Origin: Exophiala sp. HKRS030
Lineage: Eukaryota > Ascomycota > Eurotiomycetes > Chaetothyriales > Herpotrichiellaceae
DNA length: 64,000 bases
NCBI GenBank assembly: GCA_023897205.1
Contig: JAHWDD010000012.1
Coordinates: 806,001-870,000 of the forward strand
Direction: 5' to 3'
Of this stretch, positions 20,499-32,381 are shown piece after piece. Every line of letters begins with the position of its first letter. Within the stretch, counting starts at the first letter, position 1. Under the pieces are notes generated by a model. It had not been told where the DNA came from. It searched no databases and saw only the letters and a list, made by a program, of their open reading frames with translations. The position numbers were made by a program, and so were the translations under genes.

Positions 20499-22518
20499 AT
20501 GGCGCCTCGCGATGACAAACCAGAGATCAAGTTTTACGATGCTCCTGGGATGCCGGAACCAGGCTTTTATTCCCACGCAGTCAGCTTGAATCAAGCCGGT
20601 CGCCTGGTTTTCACATCGGGAATCATTGCCCAGCGAGCAGATGGTAGCTTTCCCGATTCTTTGGAAGAACAAATCAAAGGCGTCTATAACAATCTTAAGG
20701 AAGTCTTGAAGATATCTGGTGCTACTCCAAGAGATGTCATCAAGATCACCTGGTATCCGGTCAACTGGTCTTTGGACCAGGGTGAGGGATTGATCAAGTC
20801 ATTCCTCGACTTCATCACCGACGAATATGGGACAACTTATCGACCTATCACAACTCTAGTCCCGGTCACCAAACTCGCCATGCCTGATGCCAAGATTGAA
20901 ATCGAGGCTGTAGCAGCCATTGGCGGACACGCATCGCCATATGCGGGACCCTCGGCGAAGGCGTTCGAGAGACCAGTGCCCCCCTTCAAGGTGGATGTGG
21001 TGGTGGTGGGTGGTGGTTTCAGCGGCGTCCAAGCAGCTTGGGATGTCCAAAAGGCTGGTCTCAGCTGTGTTCTGCTTGAAGCAAAGCACCGCATTGGGGG
21101 CCGCAGTCGCTCACAGAAACTTCAAAGTGGGCCGGGCATCATCGAACTTGGAGCCACCTGGATCAACAAGACTACACAGCCTAAGGTCTATGCCACTGCC
21201 AAACGCCTAGGTCTAGACATTGTCGAGCAATATACGACAGGAGACGAAATATGGCAACTCCAGGACGGAACAGTGATCCGCACGAATCCAGGCTCGGTAA
21301 GTCACGATAATAAGCCTGGCTTGTATGTTTGGGACAGATACTAATTCAGTCCCACTTCAGCCCGAGGTTGATTTGGCCAAGAAGTTCAATGCAGAACTCT
21401 ATGAAGCAATTGAATCGGATCTAGAGAGAGTAGATATCAACAAAATCGAAACTTTTCCCGGCAACCTCGACATGTCTATGGAGACGTGGGCGCAGACCAA
21501 AGGACTCACCGACCCGGTGGTAAGTAAACCTGCTTTAAAGTTCTTCACGAGCGCGGTTGTCGGCCGCGACCCGGAGGAAATTGGCATGCACTACTTCCTT
21601 GATTACATCAAATCTGGTGGTGGGTTCATCTCCATTGCCACTGAAGGTGAAGCAGGAGCGCAATCTCTCAAAATCAAACAAGGTGAGAATGCGGAATGAT
21701 GAGCTAGACCCAAAACTGTACATGGGCTGACGACTGTTCTCACAGGCACATCAGCTGTCGCCACTGGTCTCGTCGACGAAATGACACCGGGTTCTGTCTT
21801 CATCAATAGCCCTGTCGATAGCATCCACCAGAATGCCGATGGAGCCCTCGTGCAGACAACTACGGGCAACCAGATCTTCTGCCGCAAAGTTATCATTGCC
21901 ATTCCAACCAACACATACGAGAAAATCAACTTTTCACCACCACTGCCACACGACAAGCGTGCTCTCGTCTCACGTACCAAGCCAGGCGTCTACGCCAAGA
22001 TGATCCTCACGTATTCTCGGGCATGGTGGAAAGACATTGGCTTAGTAGGCAAGTTCTCAAGCTTCAAGGGACCAATATGCTTCTCTTGGGATATCTCCGA
22101 TGACTCCAGAGGCCAATATTCGCTGGCCATGTTCATTGCCGGCGAGATTGCAGCGCGCTGGGCGAAGTTAAATGAGCTCCAGCGCGTCGAGGCCGTACTC
22201 GACCATCTCGTCGAGCTGGTCGGACCAGCCCACGCACAGCTTGCACAGGACGTCCTCGAAGTCAACTATGTCAACTGGTCCGCGGAGGAGTATCTTGGCG
22301 GCGCTCCAACGTCGACAATGGGTCCTGGACTATTGTCTCGCTACGGAACTGCACTACGTCAGCCATTCGAGCACGTCCACTTTGCGGGCGGTGAGACGGC
22401 GTTCGAGTGGAAAGGGTATCTTGAAGGGGCGCTCCGTGCCGGATCTCGCGCTGCAGATGAGGTTATCGCTTGGGCAAAAAAAGAGGGTGCCATCCAAAAC
22501 GTGCCTGCAAACTTGTGA
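20499..22518 (+). CDS. Fusion of a RidA/YjgF domain with a flavin monoamine oxidase
   Basis: Bifunctional protein of 630 residues in three exons: 20499-21296, 21361-21682 and 21746-22518. Residues about 9-142 form a RidA/YjgF (Rid) domain: YSHAVSLNQAGRLVFTSGII, EEQIKGVYNNLKEVL and a closing DAKIEIEAVAAIGG. Residues about 165 onward are a flavin amine oxidase: VVVVGGGFSGVQAAWDVQKAG (FAD Rossmann site, 171-176), EAKHRIGGRSRS, ELGATWI and a C-terminal FAGGETAFEWKGYLEGALRAG FAD block. Amine oxidases yield imines and Rid proteins hydrolyse such imines, so the fusion makes biochemical sense. The arginine that Rid hydrolases use for the substrate carboxylate seems replaced by threonine in RPITTLVPV, so the domain may act on a non-acidic imine. 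ATG 20499 is the first in frame; exon 1 joins both domains without an intron. Confidence 0.92.
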
Positions 22519-23560
22519 GGGGTTTTTCAGACCAGTGTGATCATGGCACGATGTGTGACGTAGCTACTAGTACAAACAAATATGTGATTGTTGCCTCATT
22601 GAATGGGTGGATTTTATGATGGTCAGAAAGGTCCAGATGCTGTCCTACAGTACCAAAGTACCTGACTAAGGCAAACCCAAGTACGTGTTTGCCTCATCAA
22701 CGAGTTGTGGTGCTTAGAAACTCTCCAAGAGTCTTGGCTAGATTAAAATTATTGATCGTGGATGAGTGTACGGAGTAGATATCAAACAGCTTCACAGATT
22801 TAGTTCTCTTCTCCATCATCCGACGCTCGTATCGCAGTGTTCGTCTCCCTCTCCTTCTCTATACTTCTCGAGTTTCAGTGACAAGTCGAATAATCAACGA
22901 GCCCAACCGCACCACAAGCCGTCATCTCTAATCGTTAAACGCGGTGCCGGCTTAGTGTTTACACAGACTAATCCAGCTAATCAAAATGCGTACTTGGTAT
23001 CCTGGTCGACCGCAGTGATGCGTAGGCAGAATTGCTATTAGCGTACGTCACGTGTCAATTTTCGTTGCTCTACCTCACAGCACTCGGGCTTTGTGTCGTA
23101 TTTCATAACAATGAAAACCCATTCTCTATGCCTATCAGCTCATTACGAGACGGTGAGGGTCGACAATGGACAACTTGTGCACGAAATCGGAACTCATTAT
23201 TCTGCGTTTCTCAGTTCCAAGCTATGGACACTTATAGCGAACTTCTCCGAGAGCCGAAACGCGGTGCATAGCGTTTCAAGCCCCATATGAGACTAGACAC
23301 TCCTACAAAGCTTAATCTAGGCAGTCAAGCGCGGTTCAAGCAATCTTGGGAGGCTGACGCTAACCATCGCCCCCTCAATGATAGCACCCTCGAGTCTCGA
23401 CCAATGGACACGGCAAAGTCACGGCTGATTCTTTCCTGCGGGGTTGGACTTTAAATCCCCAGTATCCCCGGACAATGCATGAAACTATTCAAGAGACCGA
23501 ACAGTGTGACTTGAGCCACCGAGGCCTCCCAAAGATCCTAGCAAGCATTGCCTCAGCACC
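22519..23560. other. Intergenic region, no gene seen
   Basis: About 1 kb between two co-directional genes. Frames near 22766 and 23032 are not recognisable. A CACGTG palindrome is at about 23048-23053, a possible bHLH site; nothing else noted. Confidence 0.45.
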
Positions 23561-25473
23561 ATGGACACGAAAACATCAAAGATGGGGAGCAGCGGTGAGA
23601 GACCATTGCCTTACATGAAGTTTGAACTGATGGGAATCTGCAGAGATAGAACGTACCACAAGCGTGGCTGATGGTACTGTTAAAACCCTCGTCGTTGGAA
23701 GCACGCCGGACAAGGCACAGTTCAACTCCTGGAATATTGTGGCCTTCGCCTTTGTGATATGCAACAGCTGGGCCGGTGTTGCCGGCAGTATCCAGCTGGC
23801 ACTTCTCCAAGGGGGACCTGCCACTTTGATTTACAGTGTCATCCTCTCCTCGATCGCATACATGAGCATCGCCATTTCCTTGTCCGAACTCGCCAGCGTC
23901 TACCCAACTGCGGGAGGTCAATATCATTTTGCCTCGATCCTGGCTCCCAAAGCATGGAATAAGGGGATATCGTATAGCTGCGGCTTGCTGGCTCTCTTCT
24001 CGTGGATTGCTATTGGCGCATCAGTGACCATCATTCCTGCTCAGCAGATTATGGGCCTTGTTTCGGTGTACAACGCAAACTTCGTTACCAAGCAGTGGCA
24101 CATCTTCCTCATTTATCAAGTGATAGCGATTTTTATTTTGCTTAACAACCTGTTTCTGCTGAAGAAGGCGCCCTGGATTCACAATATTGGATGTGAGCAA
24201 TGTTGAGTTTCGAAATGTCACCCAAGAGACTGACCATTTTTCAATAGTTGCTTTGACTATCTGCCTCTTTCTGGCCGGATTCATTGGCCTGCTAGTGCGC
24301 TCCACGACGAAGGAACCTTCGAAGTTCGTGTGGGCAACATTTATCAACTATACGGGCTGGCCAGATGGTGTGTGCTTCATCATTGGCCTCTCGACATCTT
24401 GTTTCATGTACAATGGTCTGGATGGAGCGATGCATATCGCTGAGGAATGTGATAATCCTAAACGTACGGTACCTAGGGCTATGATCAGCGCAGTTACTAT
24501 CGGCTTCGTCACTGCTTTCGCCTACACCATTGCCCAGCTTTACGCACTCACTGATATCGACGCCATCATGACCACCACCGAGTAAGCAAAACATCTGATC
24601 TTCACAATCTACTGAGTGATAACATATACTCACGGAGCATACTCTTAGATATATTCCCATCTTTGTCCTACGACAGGGCTTTCGATCGACAGCGATGGCC
24701 ACTGCCTTCATCATAATTGCTATGGTCATGACAATCTTCATTCTCAACGCCATTCAGGAGACGTCCTCACGCCTCGCGTGGTCCTTTGCGCGGGACAACG
24801 GCCTTATTTTCTCCTCTACCTTTGCTCAGATCCATCCCAAGTTGCAGGTACCCGTTTGGAGTTGTCTCCTCACATATGGGGTGTTGGTAATTTGCGGATG
24901 TGTCTTTGTTGCGTCAACAACTGGTACGTTCGATTCTCATCAAGAATTTTTTTTATACCCATAATGACCACTGACGCTGGCACTGTCCTCGCCTGTTAGC
25001 TTTCAACGCTCTCATCAGCTCATCGATTGTGCTACAAGAGATATCCTTTGTCATTCCCGTAGCTTTACTTCTTCTTCGCAAGCGGAGCCCCAAGTACTTG
25101 CCACCGAATCGTGCCTTCGCAGCTCCCTCGATTGTCGGATGGACTGCCAACATCATTGTTGTGATCTTCACCATGACTACGACAGTCTTCTTTAACCTGC
25201 CCATATTCTTACCCACCACAGCAAAGACCATGAGTGAGTCATTCCCCATCTTACCCTTACAACAGCTTCAGCCGTCGTAAAATCAGCACATGGTTTGCTG
25301 ACATTGGTTGATATGTTTGAGACTATACATGCGTCATTCTGGGCATTGCGTTGGTTCTTGGTGTCGTAAACTGGTTCATACACGCGCGCAGACTTTACAA
25401 CGGACCGACTATCAAGATTCAAGGTGAAGGTGAACGGCAATGGACTTCCATTATCGTGGGCCATGAAGACTGA
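23561..25473 (+). CDS. APC-family amino acid/GABA/choline-type permease
   Basis: Plasma-membrane transporter of the amino acid-polyamine-choline superfamily, 525 residues. Six exons: 23561-23594, 23644-24192, 24248-24581, 24649-24923, 25000-25233 and 25322-25473; all junctions keep frame. Recognisable segments are FNSWNIVAFAFVICNSWAGVAG and LLQGGPATLIYS (helix 1-2), SLSELASVYPTAGGQYHFAS (the consensus of the fungal GABA/choline permease branch), GLDGAMHIAEECDNPKRTVPRAM in the middle, and AIQETSSRLAWSFARDNGL. About twelve hydrophobic helices are present. It follows the RidA-amine oxidase gene on the same strand, so uptake of an amine substrate for that enzyme is a reasonable inference; the exact substrate is not readable. 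Confidence 0.93.
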
Positions 25474-27779
25474 ATAGGCCAATGCCACATAGGTGGCATC
25501 ATTTGAGGTTTATTCTCATTTTTGAGTTGTGTCTGGGCAGAAGGTGAGCAGGCAGGCTCAGCCTTGCTTTTCACATGGTGCAGCGCAAGCATGTCCTTAT
25601 CACCCCGTCCAAGCTAGCGAGGAGGACTACAGACAGAGTGTCTTGTCAATTCTATCTCAAGCACCCTGACTCCCTTGACTGATCAAGACCTTCTACTGTA
25701 AATCCTGTGACCTACTCACATTCTTTTTTGCCCGAAGACAACAGGAGGAAAAAGTTCTCTCCGCGACTTTTTCGCACGTCCTCAATCCGTCTTTCTAGGA
25801 CCTGTCCGAACTAATTAATTATAGTATTGTAAGAAATACCTTATAGTTTTTGTTTTTATGTTATGGAAATGGGGATTTGTAAGTAGTAATTGCGGATCGA
25901 GAAGGCCAATACCCGTATCTGGGAACTGTGATGTCTTTGCCTTGACTGCGCATCCGCCTGCGATCTCAGTGACAAGAGAGACTCTAGTGGTCAATTCATC
26001 AGCACAGAGTGGCTTCAAGTGTTACTCGGAGACCATTCTGTCCTAGTATGACTCACAATTTTTATGATAGCCATTGACGCCGGAGGCAGATTGATGGTGC
26101 CTGTGGACCAGAATGCCTTGCGGGATAAATGAGTCACACTTTTCTGCTCGTATTCGTGGAACGTTAGTAACCTTAAAAGTTGAAGATGTAGTAGTTGAAA
26201 CCTGCCTGTACAAGACAAATACAGTGTGCCATGGTTTCATTTACTATTAGTACTATTTATTTCCCCCAGCCTATCCACAACGCCCTCCCCGCCATTACTG
26301 TGCCACAGCCAGCCAGATTTCTGGCCTTTCTGGTAGATAATTATGGTTGAAAATTAGAGTGCAGGACGGCCTTGTCCGTCCCTTGCATCATTGACAGGTC
26401 ATAACATCTAGGTAATATCACCTCTTCCGGCCACAAGAGTCGTTCTGCACAGTCCCGCAGAGCAGAAGCATTTCTTTGTATGTGATCTAAAAGAAAGATT
26501 TTGATGCCCTGGAACTACTCAGGTAATTGTGGAGATGCTCTAAAAGTAGAGCAATACCAATTCGTGACTCACACCACGTTACATAGTTAAGCACAGAAGA
26601 ATACCAATTGCATGACTCACACTATGTCACATCGCTTATCTCGGCCACATAGAGACCTCTCACTAGACGGCCCAATGACTTATATCCCCAGGATTCTCAG
26701 CCACTCCTCGACCTTTGTGCCTATTTTTCTAGCTTCGGCCTTTGCGAGACCAGAGCCTCCTTAAGCAATCTGAATCATATCATACGCCAGCAAACCAAGA
26801 TGTAACGAGGCGCACTCCGTAAAGAAAGCAATAGGTGGCGAAAGAGACAAATAACGAAGCGTCTCATAGCTGGCTCGGCCCGGTCCCACAACGACTTAAG
26901 TCTATGCCAATATGATATCCAAAAGTCGATCGCACAAGATAACAAGGACACATATACTCGAGATAAAGGCCCATCCTGCCAGGAACTATGGAGCTTCTCC
27001 GCCCCCAAAAAAGCCTACACTGCCTCCGGAAGCTAAGTCAGTAGAATCAACCATAACTTTTGCACATGTACGGCAGCCGACATGACCCTGGCCGCTCCTA
27101 GACATGAACCCGAACTGAGGAAGAAGTCATACGACGATCTACACCAGCTATCTTGTGTAAGCATCAAGAAGCGAGAGGAGGTAATGGCGAGGGAAAAGAT
27201 GGTAACCGCATAAGAGCAGGCTTCGATGCTGCGGAGTACGACCCAAGAATCGGAACGGTGAGTGCAGCGTCGCCAATTCGGCGTTTTCTATTGTCCATCA
27301 AAGATGAGAATATCCCTTTCACTCGCCGATTTGAATGCCCGGGGGGCCGCTTAATACCTTCGGACTTGATATCTAACTTGGAAAGATACCTGAGACCATT
27401 CTTTTCAGCAATCAAATGAAACTTCGTGTGTTCTCTGGGTTATAGCATGCTAACCTTGTTCTTCCACGTTAACAGGTTCAGTAGACTATGTTTGAGGTCC
27501 GAAGCAATCTCTCCAATCGACATCTTTCCTGAGCAGATACACATCCTTGTAGGGTCAGATAAACAGGGCATGATACTTAGCCCGCATGCCCAAGTGGTCA
27601 ACAGTGCCCCTTTAGCGGAACTTGAGACTTATTTGTGGGACGAGCTTGAGTCTCTGGCCATCATGGTCTTCTTTAGCAGTTCCTTAAGTTCTGCCAGTAG
27701 CTCAAGGTGCAAAGCAGACCTCTCTCTAAGTATTCTAATCGCTGGCGCCAAGACAGGTTTGCTGGGGCGTCTTCGAAAA
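25474..27779. other. Long intergenic region without a recognised gene
   Basis: About 2.3 kb. Frames of 60-130 codons occur (26775-27008 minus, 27153-27419 plus, 27426-27824 plus) but none has a recognisable domain and several overlap each other on opposite strands. A two-copy 47 bp direct repeat lies at 26553-26632. It could be decayed DNA, but no transposon signature was recognised. Confidence 0.45.
26553..26632. repeat. Two-copy imperfect direct repeat, period 47 bp
   Basis: AATACCAATT at 26553 and at 26600 each begin a 33-base block ending in TTACAT or GTCACAT; the two blocks share TGACTCACAC and differ at a few positions. TGACTCA in each copy is an AP-1/Gcn4-type bZIP site. Confidence 0.7.
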
Positions 27780-29264
27780 TCATCCTTCAATTCCACTCGT
27801 CGCGAAGTAGCTGGTTTCACCTGAAAGAGTAGCTTCAAGTCCTTCTACAAGTTGAGCGTAGAGCTTGTCCGATTCAGTCTTCCCGGAAGAGGAACGGGCC
27901 TGCAAATCCGAACCGACGTCGCGATCCTTGCTTTTCGATTCGAGCAGACCAGGCGGGAAAAGACTTTGCGGCAAGACTGCGTCGCAGGGTATATCGGCAC
28001 GCAGCTCCGGGAAGTGCAGGAAGAACTCTTGGCTCATGGTATAGCATCTCATATCCTTCAACCGAGCGATTGACAGGTCTGAGTAGCGATATAGGCCCGT
28101 CAACGACTCCTTAGTATACAGGTCTGTATTGTCTCGATTCCATGTGAAGGTGACATGGGCTCTCAACGCATCCATGAATTGGTTGGTGGCAAACTTTAGC
28201 GGTGACAGTAATATCTTTTCCCGTAAGCCAGGCCAAGGAAAGTACTCGACAAGTGGATCATGGCTGACTCGCTTCAGTATAGATTGTGGGGTGTAACAAG
28301 GCGGGATAAGAGTGTCCCAGCCATTACCAGGGAAAAGCTGGCGAAGAAAGATCAGGCGGCAATTGCGGAGGTTGAAAAGTCGTACTGCTGCTGACTGGCG
28401 GAAATAGACGCGCTCGTCCAGCTCTTTTAACCACTGCCAGCCACGGTCGAGAGAGTAACGCTCGATAACGGATGTCCAACCATGAAAGACAGCGCGAATG
28501 GCGATATCCTCGTCGAAATCGACTGTGATGGGTGCCGAGGTCGGAATGCTAAGAATCTGGTTCAGAATCGCGCCCGCCAGGTACCATAACCGGCCTTCGA
28601 GCGCTGTATTGCTAGCTATCGAGGTTGCAAGCTGGGTGATTGATTGGTACCTAGGGTGAGGTGGATCTGTTGTAGTGGCAGCCTTGGTGTTTGTGTCTTC
28701 TACTGACAATGATTCCACTGGGTCCACTGATTCTACAAATTTCATCACCTGCATCGGGAAGTCCTCCATCGATTCGACGAGTTCGTCAGTGGCCAATACC
28801 TGGGCAGGATTCTCCTCTGCGGGCGAACTTATCACTGAAGGCGGGCTCGGCGAAGTCGACGCCATGGGTTGACAATCATCACGCTTCTCACTCCCAACAA
28901 CGGGCTTGAATGCAGCTTGAATTTTATTCTCGTCTTCGTCCTTAGAAGGCGTCTCTTTCTCTACCAGTGCCAGCTGCCTACCGATAGTATTCAGCACGCC
29001 TCTGAGCCGCCGGATCTCGGTCTCCTTCTTCTCGAGCTGATGCAACAAGTCCGCGACACGGTCGTCCGAGTCCGCACGAAGACTCTTGACCAGACTCTCC
29101 AAGTAATCGATGTGATTACGTGTGCGGGCTCGTGATTGGCGCTGTGCGGCTCGATCCTGTTCGCGCTTACGGTCGAGTTGAGTCGATGTCATGCGACGCG
29201 GCTTTTTCGGCCCCGGAGATGAAGAATCGCTCTTGCTATTGTCAGAGGCGGATCGTTTCGCCAT
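27780..29264 (-). CDS. bZIP transcription factor (DUF3425 type)
   Basis: Single exon, 494 residues. After a short acidic/serine N-terminus comes the basic region DRKREQDRAAQRQSRARTRNH (about residues 31-51) in which the usual Asn-x7-Arg appears as QRQSRARTR, and a leucine heptad region continuing IDYLESLVKSLRAD to LLHQLEKKETEIRRLRGVL. The C-terminal half contains tryptophans typical of the fungal DUF3425 domain (GWTSVIERY, WQWLKELDE) and ends with a hydrophobic segment about helical. ATG at 29264. It lies on the same strand as, and just downstream of, the linalool dehydratase-like gene, separated by 365 bp, so it may control it, but that is only positional. The replaced Asn in the DNA-recognition position is seen in Yap-like and DUF3425 families as well. 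Confidence 0.9.
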   Translation of the reverse strand: MAKRSASDNSKSDSSSPGPKKPRRMTSTQLDRKREQDRAAQRQSRARTRNHIDYLESLVKSLRADSDDRVADLLHQLEKKETEIRRLRGVLNTIGRQLALVEKETPSKDEDENKIQAAFKPVVGSEKRDDCQPMASTSPSPPSVISSPAEENPAQVLATDELVESMEDFPMQVMKFVESVDPVESLSVEDTNTKAATTTDPPHPRYQSITQLATSIASNTALEGRLWYLAGAILNQILSIPTSAPITVDFDEDIAIRAVFHGWTSVIERYSLDRGWQWLKELDERVYFRQSAAVRLFNLRNCRLIFLRQLFPGNGWDTLIPPCYTPQSILKRVSHDPLVEYFPWPGLREKILLSPLKFATNQFMDALRAHVTFTWNRDNTDLYTKESLTGLYRYSDLSIARLKDMRCYTMSQEFFLHFPELRADIPCDAVLPQSLFPPGLLESKSKDRDVGSDLQARSSSGKTESDKLYAQLVEGLEATLSGETSYFATSGIEG

Positions 29265-29628
29265 GGCGAGTTTCGATGGTGCTGCCGACCTGGTGATGTT
29301 GTTGATGGAGATAGTGGTGATTCCAGAAGGAATTCCAGAGATGAAAGCATGGCCAGTTTTGAAGATCGGGGAGACAGCCTAATTGTTAGTGCGGGGTCCT
29401 GGTCGACCGGACCGTCAGCTGTGGGGAAGACGGGGGATACGGAGTAAGCACATAGCTGCCGAGGCTGCGATTCAAGAAAAGGTTGTTCTGGCCGAGCCCG
29501 CCATGGCTAGACTTGCGTGATCAGTGCTACGAACAGAGTGTCTCGTGTATATATATACCAACGCTATTGATAATTGCACAAGACTTCTTTTTCACTTGTG
29601 AAGGTACACCGCCTTTCAAGATCAATAT
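29265..29628. other. Intergenic region, promoter of the bZIP gene
   Basis: Between two minus-strand genes. No coding frame recognised. It should hold the bZIP promoter and the 3' end of the upstream gene's transcript. Confidence 0.45.
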
Positions 29629-31709
29629 CTACGAACCGGGCCGAGCGCTGAGAGTAAGTGGCGTGCGTCCATCTACACCAACCTCAAATACAGCTTCACC
29701 GACCTTGCTGGCAATTGCTGTGGTCCCCGACAGCTCATAAGTACGGCCTGCCAGCAGACGCTCAAACCGCAGCTGGAATAAGCCAGCCTCTTTGCCCGGA
29801 TACAGTACCAGATCCATGCCCTCGCCGTCATGAGAATACGCCTTGGCCACCAGGACCTCTGGGAACGGCACGCCAGAGAGAATGGGCCCTCTCTTCACGC
29901 ACTCAGGCGGCCCGTTGAGCACCATGTCAACCCAGTCCTGGAATCCACTCAACCTCGCGCGAATGGCGGACCCAGACGATAGAGTCGAGAGGCCTTTGTT
30001 CTTCATCGCGCCAGTCTTGGTAGTGATGACTGGGTGGTATTTCTGATCCAGCTGGCGGAGCATCTCCTTGGAGATGGCCTCGTCCCCAAACTCGGCGGCG
30101 GCGGCAGCGAAGAGGGCGCAGATGGAACCTAGGCCAGGCTTGTAGTTACCGGGGTCAAGTTTGTCCGCTCCAACGAGGTTTACCAGCTCAATTGTGCCAT
30201 CCTCTTTCCACTTAATAGATTCATTCTTCGAGAACGCCCAGTTCCGGTGCGCGATGTGGGGAAGGTATGCGGCGCAAAGAATCGAATTAACGCCATCTGC
30301 GAGCTTGCCGGCTAGTCCTGGGATCTATGCTCTTGGTCAGTGAAGGGGTCGGCAGGTAGGCAGGTAGTCATTACCGTGAATCCGGTCAGTTCGGAACGAA
30401 TAGGGAGGATGGAGCCATCCTTGGTCGTGAACTCCTCTTCCAGGGCAGTCTCAAATCGATGCTTCAGGGAGGACGCATAGTTGAGTCTCAGGAGACGGTC
30501 AGCAAAGATCATGCCGCTGATACCGACTAGATTACACATGGTATAGATCCAGTTCGGCTCACAGCTGAAGAGACAGTACTGGCCCTCGTTCCAGTTTCGA
30601 TAGACGGCGTCGGCAATCCGCTTAAAGTCGTAGGGGTAGGCATGTGACTTATCGACTTCAAAAAGTAGGGAACCAGGTTTTGTATACCGGTCATCGCCTG
30701 TATTGGACTGATAGATGCCAACGGCCTGCAAAATGTAACCCGAGACCATAATGTCGTCTTTGGCAATGGGGTCAAAGTTAAAGGCATTGAACTTGCCCCA
30801 AAGGGTTTCCCACTTCCAAAAGCCAACGACTCTCTCGGTCAGACTCTTTTCGATGGTATTACGCATGGCTTCACTGAGGTATCCATGGAAGTTAGGTGCA
30901 TAGATATGTTGGTAAACACCTAGGTCGCTGACGGTCTCGTATAATTGGTAGCGAATAGCTGATGTTTGGAATTGGTCGATCACGTCATGGTAGCTCAGGT
31001 CGTGTTTTGCTGCCAGGCCAAGCTCGATAAACCATTGCAGAAATCGCAGATTCTCTAGGCTGACCTCTCGAGAACCTGGTGTGGCCTTGACTCCCATTTT
31101 CTGGCTCTGTTGCACAGACTGCACCAAATACTCATTCCTTGTTTGGCGTTTGAGGCTGGCCTGGCGGTTGGAAGCTTGTGTCTGGAATGTAATGTATAGT
31201 ATGAGAATAGCGCAGACTGCTGTCCAAAGAGGTGCTGAAAGCTCAAAGAGGGAGTCTCCCGCCAGGAGCACCGCGAGGCCAGCAGTCCCGACCCAGAGCA
31301 AGATGGGAAAAAGAAGGCCCCCTGCGCCGAACCAAGCGAACAACATCAATGGGATCAACGCAATAGAGATGATGAACGCAATCATAGACGGAATACTGAG
31401 GACTGCGACAAGTCCTGCACCTGGGAAGAGCAAGCCTAAGCTACCTGCTCTGATCTTGGTGGATTCAGCCGCGTAGAACCCGTAAAGCCCAGCTGTAGCC
31501 ATGGCAAGGTACTGCGACAATGTACGGCGTTGGAAATGCCACTTAACCCTGCCATTTCCGACATTGTCAGGGATGAGGACATCTGAGGAATCAGGGTTCA
31601 GCTAAAGGACCTTGAAATGTGAGATCGAACTATACTTACCGCGCCATTCAAACTCGCCTACCAGGGAGCGTCCCTCAGACTTCTGATCAATCTTCTGTAA
31701 AGACGGCAT
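29629..31709 (-). CDS. Linalool dehydratase/isomerase (LinD)-domain protein, membrane-anchored
   Basis: Predicted lyase/isomerase of the linalool dehydratase-isomerase fold. Three exons, 31709-31640, 31582-30375 and 30324-29629, joining to 657 residues. Residues about 50-155 contain several hydrophobic helices (LGLLFPGAGLVAVLS, SMIAFIISIALIPLMLF, TAVCAILILYITF), so the enzyme is tethered to a membrane. The all-alpha catalytic part follows, with LENLRFLQWFIELG, NAFNFDPIAKDDIMVSGYI, YAYP-like SHAYPYDF, and SCEPNWIYTMCN. The two cysteines of that motif (about 364 and 373) are nine residues apart, as are the catalytic C171 and C180 that I recall for the Castellaniella enzyme. Characterised LinD acts on monoterpene alcohols (geraniol, linalool, myrcene); here the substrate is inferred by family only. 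Divergent from the copper ATPase. Confidence 0.82.
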
Positions 31710-32381
31710 TGCTCAGATGATACTGTCCGTCTGGAAATGAGCGGGCTAGCCCAGATTATCAAGTCTTTCCATGCCGAGCTGATCGAGGGGAAACTGCATA
31801 TGGGTCACTTGGTCGCGAGATGCTCTGACACATGTCCTGCGTCTATTGACCATTTCCTCGGCATACATACTGGGGGCATGTCTGTCCGGAGAGTCGATAA
31901 AGGATAGATAAAGTTGGCACTCGGATGACTGACCAAACCTGCATATACTGCTGCTGGGGTTTGTGTCGGGGAAGCAAGTGTACGATTCAAGATTCATGAG
32001 TCAAGGTCTCCAGCTACAGCAATTTCCCCGACGTGCGGGGCGAGTTGGACCTGGACTGAAACAAAGCGGCATCAATGACATTCGGAACCGAAGGTCGACT
32101 GCGAATCTTGGTGACAACCTCCAGGAAACCTTGGGACAAACCCTATTCCCTCTAACACCATGACTTGACCAGCCTGGCTCGTTCATGTGCCGAAGTCACC
32201 CTTCGGAGGTGCAACAGCTCAATGCACAACGCGTATTGTAGAAGCACGCCCGCGCACACCTGTCTGTGCCACTGCCATGGTTAAGCGTCTCGATATGGCC
32301 AGCAGGCCAATATCGATCTCTCAGACACGGGGCATCGTTACATCTGCAAATGGCGATTAGATAGACACGGCAGTCGAAGCG
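31710..32381. other. Divergent intergenic region (LinD-like / copper ATPase)
   Basis: About 670 bp with two divergent promoters. Short frames on both strands are not recognisable. Confidence 0.5.

Noticed and set aside
27426..27824. A 132-codon plus-strand frame overlapping the 3' end of the bZIP gene
   Set aside because: It is partly antisense to the bZIP coding region, has no domain I recognise and no splice context.
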